From assembly GCA_028286345.1 (NCBI GenBank), contig JAQBRT010000001.1, forward strand, positions 310,001-374,000: 64,000 nt of DNA, in the 5' to 3' direction. The notes beneath the pieces are model-generated. The model saw only the letters and a program-made list of their open reading frames with translations. It made no database searches and had not been told where the DNA came from. A program made the position numbers and the translations under genes. The DNA comes from Candidatus Saccharimonadota bacterium (GTDB lineage: Bacteria > Patescibacteriota > Saccharimonadia > Saccharimonadales > UBA4665). Shown here in pieces: positions 61,302 to 64,000 of the stretch (positions are counted from its first letter, which is position 1; every line of letters begins with the position of its first letter).

Positions 61302-62039
61302 ATGTCCGTGTGGAAACAAACAGTAAAACTAACACTGTCGGTGCTGTTCATGCTCCTACTATTGCCGGCAGCTGTCTTTGCCGCCCAGTCCGCTTCAAGT
61401 AGCTACCAAGTGAATGAAGTGTTTTTTGGTAGTGGTGGCGAACTACAAGCCTGTTCAAGCAACTACTGTTCCAAGCAATCAGCCGGTGAAACCACAGTGG
61501 GTAATACTGCCAGTAGCAACTTTCAGGCCCAAGGCGGTTTTAATACTAACCGTGAACCGTACATTGAATTCACGGTCAGCAATACCAACATCGACCTTGG
61601 CGAATTAACAGCCACTACCACCAAGACGGCCACAGCCACCTTTACAGTTAAGTCATATTTAAGCCACGGCTATGAAGTAGTGAATGCTTCTGACCCGCCA
61701 ACCAATGGCAGTTATCAGATGCAGGCTATTTCGCCACCGGATGGGTCACTAGTTGGTACCGAACAGTTTGGTATTAACCTGGTAGCCAATACTAGTCCTA
61801 TCACGTACGGGGCCAACCCGGTTAAATTGCCTGACAGCAGCTTTGCGTTTGGTACAGTTAACAGTGATTATTCGGCACCTAACACCTATAAATATGCCAA
61901 AGGCGATGTGGTGGCTTATTCCACTGAGAGCAGTAGCGATACACAATTTACCGTTTCATACCTGTTCAATATTAGTCACGTTACCCCTGGTGGTGAGTAT
62001 TCGCTTCATCATGTTCTGGTAGCGACGGCAACTTATTAG
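61302..62039 (+). CDS. Secreted beta-rich surface protein
   Basis: 245 residues from ATG 61302, about 8 nt after a TATATA box. Signal peptide (about 1-30, ending VFAAQ), a Ser/Asn/Cys-containing start (ACSSNYCSKQ), then a beta domain with FTVSNTNIDLGELTATTTKTATATFTVKSYLSHGYEVVNAS, similar in feel to secreted DUF-type beta sandwiches of Saccharibacteria, and a terminal HHVLVATATY strand. No anchor. Confidence 0.75.
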   Translation: MSVWKQTVKLTLSVLFMLLLLPAAVFAAQSASSSYQVNEVFFGSGGELQACSSNYCSKQSAGETTVGNTASSNFQAQGGFNTNREPYIEFTVSNTNIDLGELTATTTKTATATFTVKSYLSHGYEVVNASDPPTNGSYQMQAISPPDGSLVGTEQFGINLVANTSPITYGANPVKLPDSSFAFGTVNSDYSAPNTYKYAKGDVVAYSTESSSDTQFTVSYLFNISHVTPGGEYSLHHVLVATATY

Positions 62040-62083
62040 CAATATGTTGAGGCGCTATCTGTTAATGAACTATAAAAAAAGTC

Positions 62084-62112
62084 TTGCAGTCTAACCATGA
62101 GCATGTTACGAT
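62084..62112 (+). promoter_or_regulatory. Promoter that decides the start of the next gene
   Basis: TTGCAG at 62084-62089, 17-nt spacer, TACGAT at 62107-62112. Transcription would begin near 62119, downstream of the ATG at 62097, so the ATG at 62145 is the start. Confidence 0.6.
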
Positions 62113-62144
62113 TTACTCGGAAGTTACAAAAACAAAATTCAACG

Positions 62145-63521
62145 ATGAAATACCTACCAATTAAACGATATAGCTATGCGATTACCGCGACACTCTTGTT
62201 GCTGAGTGTCTTTTTCCCGCTTTTTAAGCCTGTACACGCTGGCGCATCCCAGTTAACCTCCCGTCGTATTACGATGAGTGACTCTGGTGCAAGTGGCCAA
62301 GGTATATCGGGTGTTGGTGGTGGTGCTAGCGTGCAATACCAAGTTGCCTTTACCTTAACGACCAATGTTGACGCCCTGGTCATCGACTTTTGTGCCAACA
62401 CGCCAATCATTGGCGACAACTGTAACGCTACCAGTGGTAGCATGAGCCTAACTAGCTTTACGGCTGCAAGTGCTGCCCTGACAACCGCACCAAACGATGC
62501 CGGCCAAATCCGTAACTGGACATCTGTAACAGCCAGCCAATACCGAATCACCCTTGCTAAAGGTACGGGCGCCCAAGCAACTAGTGCCAGCCAGGTCTTT
62601 ACCATCTCTGGTATTACCAACCCAAGTACCCGGGGTTCATTCTATGCCCGTATTTACACATATACAGCTGCTAACGCTGCTAGTTACTCCAGCCCAACTT
62701 CGCTCGGAACCTATAGTGACTACGGCGGTATAGCCCTAGCAATCAACCAGATTATTCGTATCACGGCCCGAGTCCAGGAAACACTGTCATTCTGTGTCAC
62801 CGGTTTGAACCCAAGCCTATGGACAACCAAAGACTGTACTGACGCCACCGCCACAGCTACGGCACCGTCCCTTGTGCTAGGGCATGGTACGCCAACGGCG
62901 ACGTTGGATGCCAGTCAGGACGACTCCGGAACAGTGTTCTCGCAGTTATCGACAAATGCTTCTAGTGGCGCCGCGATTGCCATGCGCAACAATAATAATG
63001 CCAACTCTTGTACTAACGGTGGCTTGAGTGCCGACTTTGGCCAGACCTGTGCTATTCCTGGTGTTGGTTCGACTGCTGCGCTGATCGTCCCTGGTATTGC
63101 TAACTTTGGCCTCTACGTATGGAACAGTGAAGCTGCTGATGCCAGCAGCGTCGGTACCGTTGCGCCAGCCGCACTCTATCGCACCACTGCGCACACGACC
63201 TTTACAACGACTGCCGGTGCCAGCCTTACAGCCTTCACCTCAGCCGCCAGTGCTTCTTCGGGTTCAAACAACTCAGGTGATATTTTCCCAGATGCCACTA
63301 ATGTATTTTATGGCATGGATGCCTCAACCGGTGGCGTAACCCCATCAGCTGTCTCACCATACAACAACGTCCTGACGACCTTTGGTCACGTCGTTGCCGC
63401 TTGTACCGCCCCAGTCTATAAGATCAATAATGCCTACACCTTTACGGCTACAGCCGCACTAACTACGCCAGCCGGTATCTATACCGCAAACCTCGACCTA
63501 ATTGCCACCGGTACGTTCTAA
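62145..63521 (+). CDS. Secreted surface protein (paralog of the next gene)
   Basis: 458 residues from ATG 62145. Signal peptide (about 1-33, VFFPLFKPVHAG), then SRRITMSDSGASGQG...YQVAFTLTTNVDALVIDFCANTP with paired Cys, and a Ser/Ala/Thr/Asn-rich beta region to the end, closing with a YTANLDLIATGTF strand. No membrane anchor or sorting motif, so it is released or held by other proteins. The N-terminal pattern recurs in the gene that follows. Confidence 0.78.
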   Translation: MKYLPIKRYSYAITATLLLLSVFFPLFKPVHAGASQLTSRRITMSDSGASGQGISGVGGGASVQYQVAFTLTTNVDALVIDFCANTPIIGDNCNATSGSMSLTSFTAASAALTTAPNDAGQIRNWTSVTASQYRITLAKGTGAQATSASQVFTISGITNPSTRGSFYARIYTYTAANAASYSSPTSLGTYSDYGGIALAINQIIRITARVQETLSFCVTGLNPSLWTTKDCTDATATATAPSLVLGHGTPTATLDASQDDSGTVFSQLSTNASSGAAIAMRNNNNANSCTNGGLSADFGQTCAIPGVGSTAALIVPGIANFGLYVWNSEAADASSVGTVAPAALYRTTAHTTFTTTAGASLTAFTSAASASSGSNNSGDIFPDATNVFYGMDASTGGVTPSAVSPYNNVLTTFGHVVAACTAPVYKINNAYTFTATAALTTPAGIYTANLDLIATGTF

Positions 63522-63533
63522 GGCCTCCCGTCC

Positions 63534-64000
63534 ATGAAGTGGGTGACGCGCCACACTCAGCGGCCAACGCCAGCTATGCTGCTTGGTTGCGGGCTAGTGA
63601 TTGTAGGGTTAGTGCTCAACCTGCTTTTTGGCTCTGTCTCGGGCGCTCAGCTCGGCAACCGTAGCCTAACGCTCAGTCATAACCAGGCCTCGGCCCAATC
63701 GGTTTACCGGGCTGGCTTTACTACTGTCAGTAATGGTCTGCTGGGATCTGTTACCTTTGAGTTCTGCTCAAATGACCCATTCCCCGAAGACCCCTGTACG
63801 GCACCAACTGGCTTAGACGTAAGTGCTGTAACTTTGACTGACCAGACGGGTGCCACAGGCTTTACCATCGGCGGCGGCACAGATGCCAATCACATTATGT
63901 TAACGCGAGGCCAGCAAAATTTGGTACCAACCCCAGTAGTCTTTACGTTTGATGGCGCAGTTAACCCATCATCTCCAGGCTCATATTTTATGCGTATTCA
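63534..64000 (+). CDS. Secreted surface protein, partial (continues beyond the window)
   Basis: At least 155 residues, starting 12 bp after the previous stop and cut by the window edge. Signal-anchor helix (about 16-35), then RSLTLSHNQASAQSVYRAGFTT...GSVTFEFCSNDPFPEDPC and a LTDQTGATGFTIGG stretch. The R-x-T-x-S start, the F-x-F-C-x-N-x-P core and paired Cys match the preceding gene, so the two are tandem paralogs. Confidence 0.75.
   Translation, partial: MKWVTRHTQRPTPAMLLGCGLVIVGLVLNLLFGSVSGAQLGNRSLTLSHNQASAQSVYRAGFTTVSNGLLGSVTFEFCSNDPFPEDPCTAPTGLDVSAVTLTDQTGATGFTIGGGTDANHIMLTRGQQNLVPTPVVFTFDGAVNPSSPGSYFMRI

Noticed and set aside
62097-62144. Start of the secreted protein at ATG 62097
   Set aside because: The -10 box at 62107-62112 lies downstream of it, and only the ATG at 62145 gives a clean signal peptide.

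Overview
The window reads as a chromosomal segment of a Candidatus Saccharibacteria (TM7; Patescibacteria/CPR) genome. Supporting signs are the tightly overlapping genes (ATGA and longer overlaps), a gene set typical of the phylum (MurD with a MurL-like epimerase, pyruvate kinase-PGK-TPI, Rpf-like murein hydrolase, TypA, short MetG, trehalase), many secreted proteins unlike anything named, and UGA used as a stop, which excludes the SR1/Gracilibacteria code. The taxonomic call is an inference from content, not from a marker phylogeny.

Layout. 1-2 kb: end of a cell-wall operon (murL-murD, minus strand) and a lone receiver. 2-7.2 kb: a hypothetical gene, pyruvoyl-dependent arginine decarboxylase, a GNAT-like protein, a membrane protein and a GAF histidine kinase. 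7.2-14.8 kb: a 2322-residue secreted PA14/RHS polymorphic toxin ending in a GIY-YIG nuclease-like tip, followed by two small candidate immunity genes. 14.8-17.5 kb: an unusual segment with a promoter, a short terminated RNA, a strongly structured non-coding stretch and two genes with actinobacterial-looking codon choice. 17.7-19.4 kb: a surface protein with an LVNTG-type sorting tail. 19.7-26.1 kb: tRNA-Glu(TTC) with a 6.3-kb integrated element (large serine integrase, Ser/Thr kinase fusion, PD-(D/E)XK-like protein, terminase-small-subunit-like protein). 27-37.4 kb: LANTG surface protein, pyk-pgk-tpiA, PcrA/UvrD helicase, NUDIX, Rpf-like hydrolase, RsmA, MarR and tmRNA. 37.4-43.5 kb: Crp/Fnr regulator, MerR-like double HTH, and a two-component plus MacB-type ABC export module. 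43.6-54 kb: small proteins, DEAD-box helicase, TypA, trehalase, MazG, HIT, MetG, phosphatase, TatD and cysteine desulfurase. 54-60.2 kb: an F1-like rotary ATPase operon. 60.2-64 kb: a fibre-like membrane protein and three secreted proteins, the last cut by the window edge.

The most interesting system is the F1-like ATPase. Alpha, gamma, beta, epsilon and delta-like and b-like stalk genes are in canonical order, but subunit a is absent. The c-subunit position is taken by a secreted protein with a roughly 170-residue external domain fused to a c-like hairpin. That hairpin keeps an R-N-P polar loop but has no acidic residue in either helix. This points to an ATP-driven, non-ion-translocating machine with a surface domain rather than an ATP synthase. 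Next in interest are the tRNA-Glu element, the RHS toxin locus (contact weaponry in a presumed epibiont), and recurrent leaderless promoters in which the -10 box lies 6-8 nt before the ATG.

All domain calls are by reading; no database search or folding program was run.
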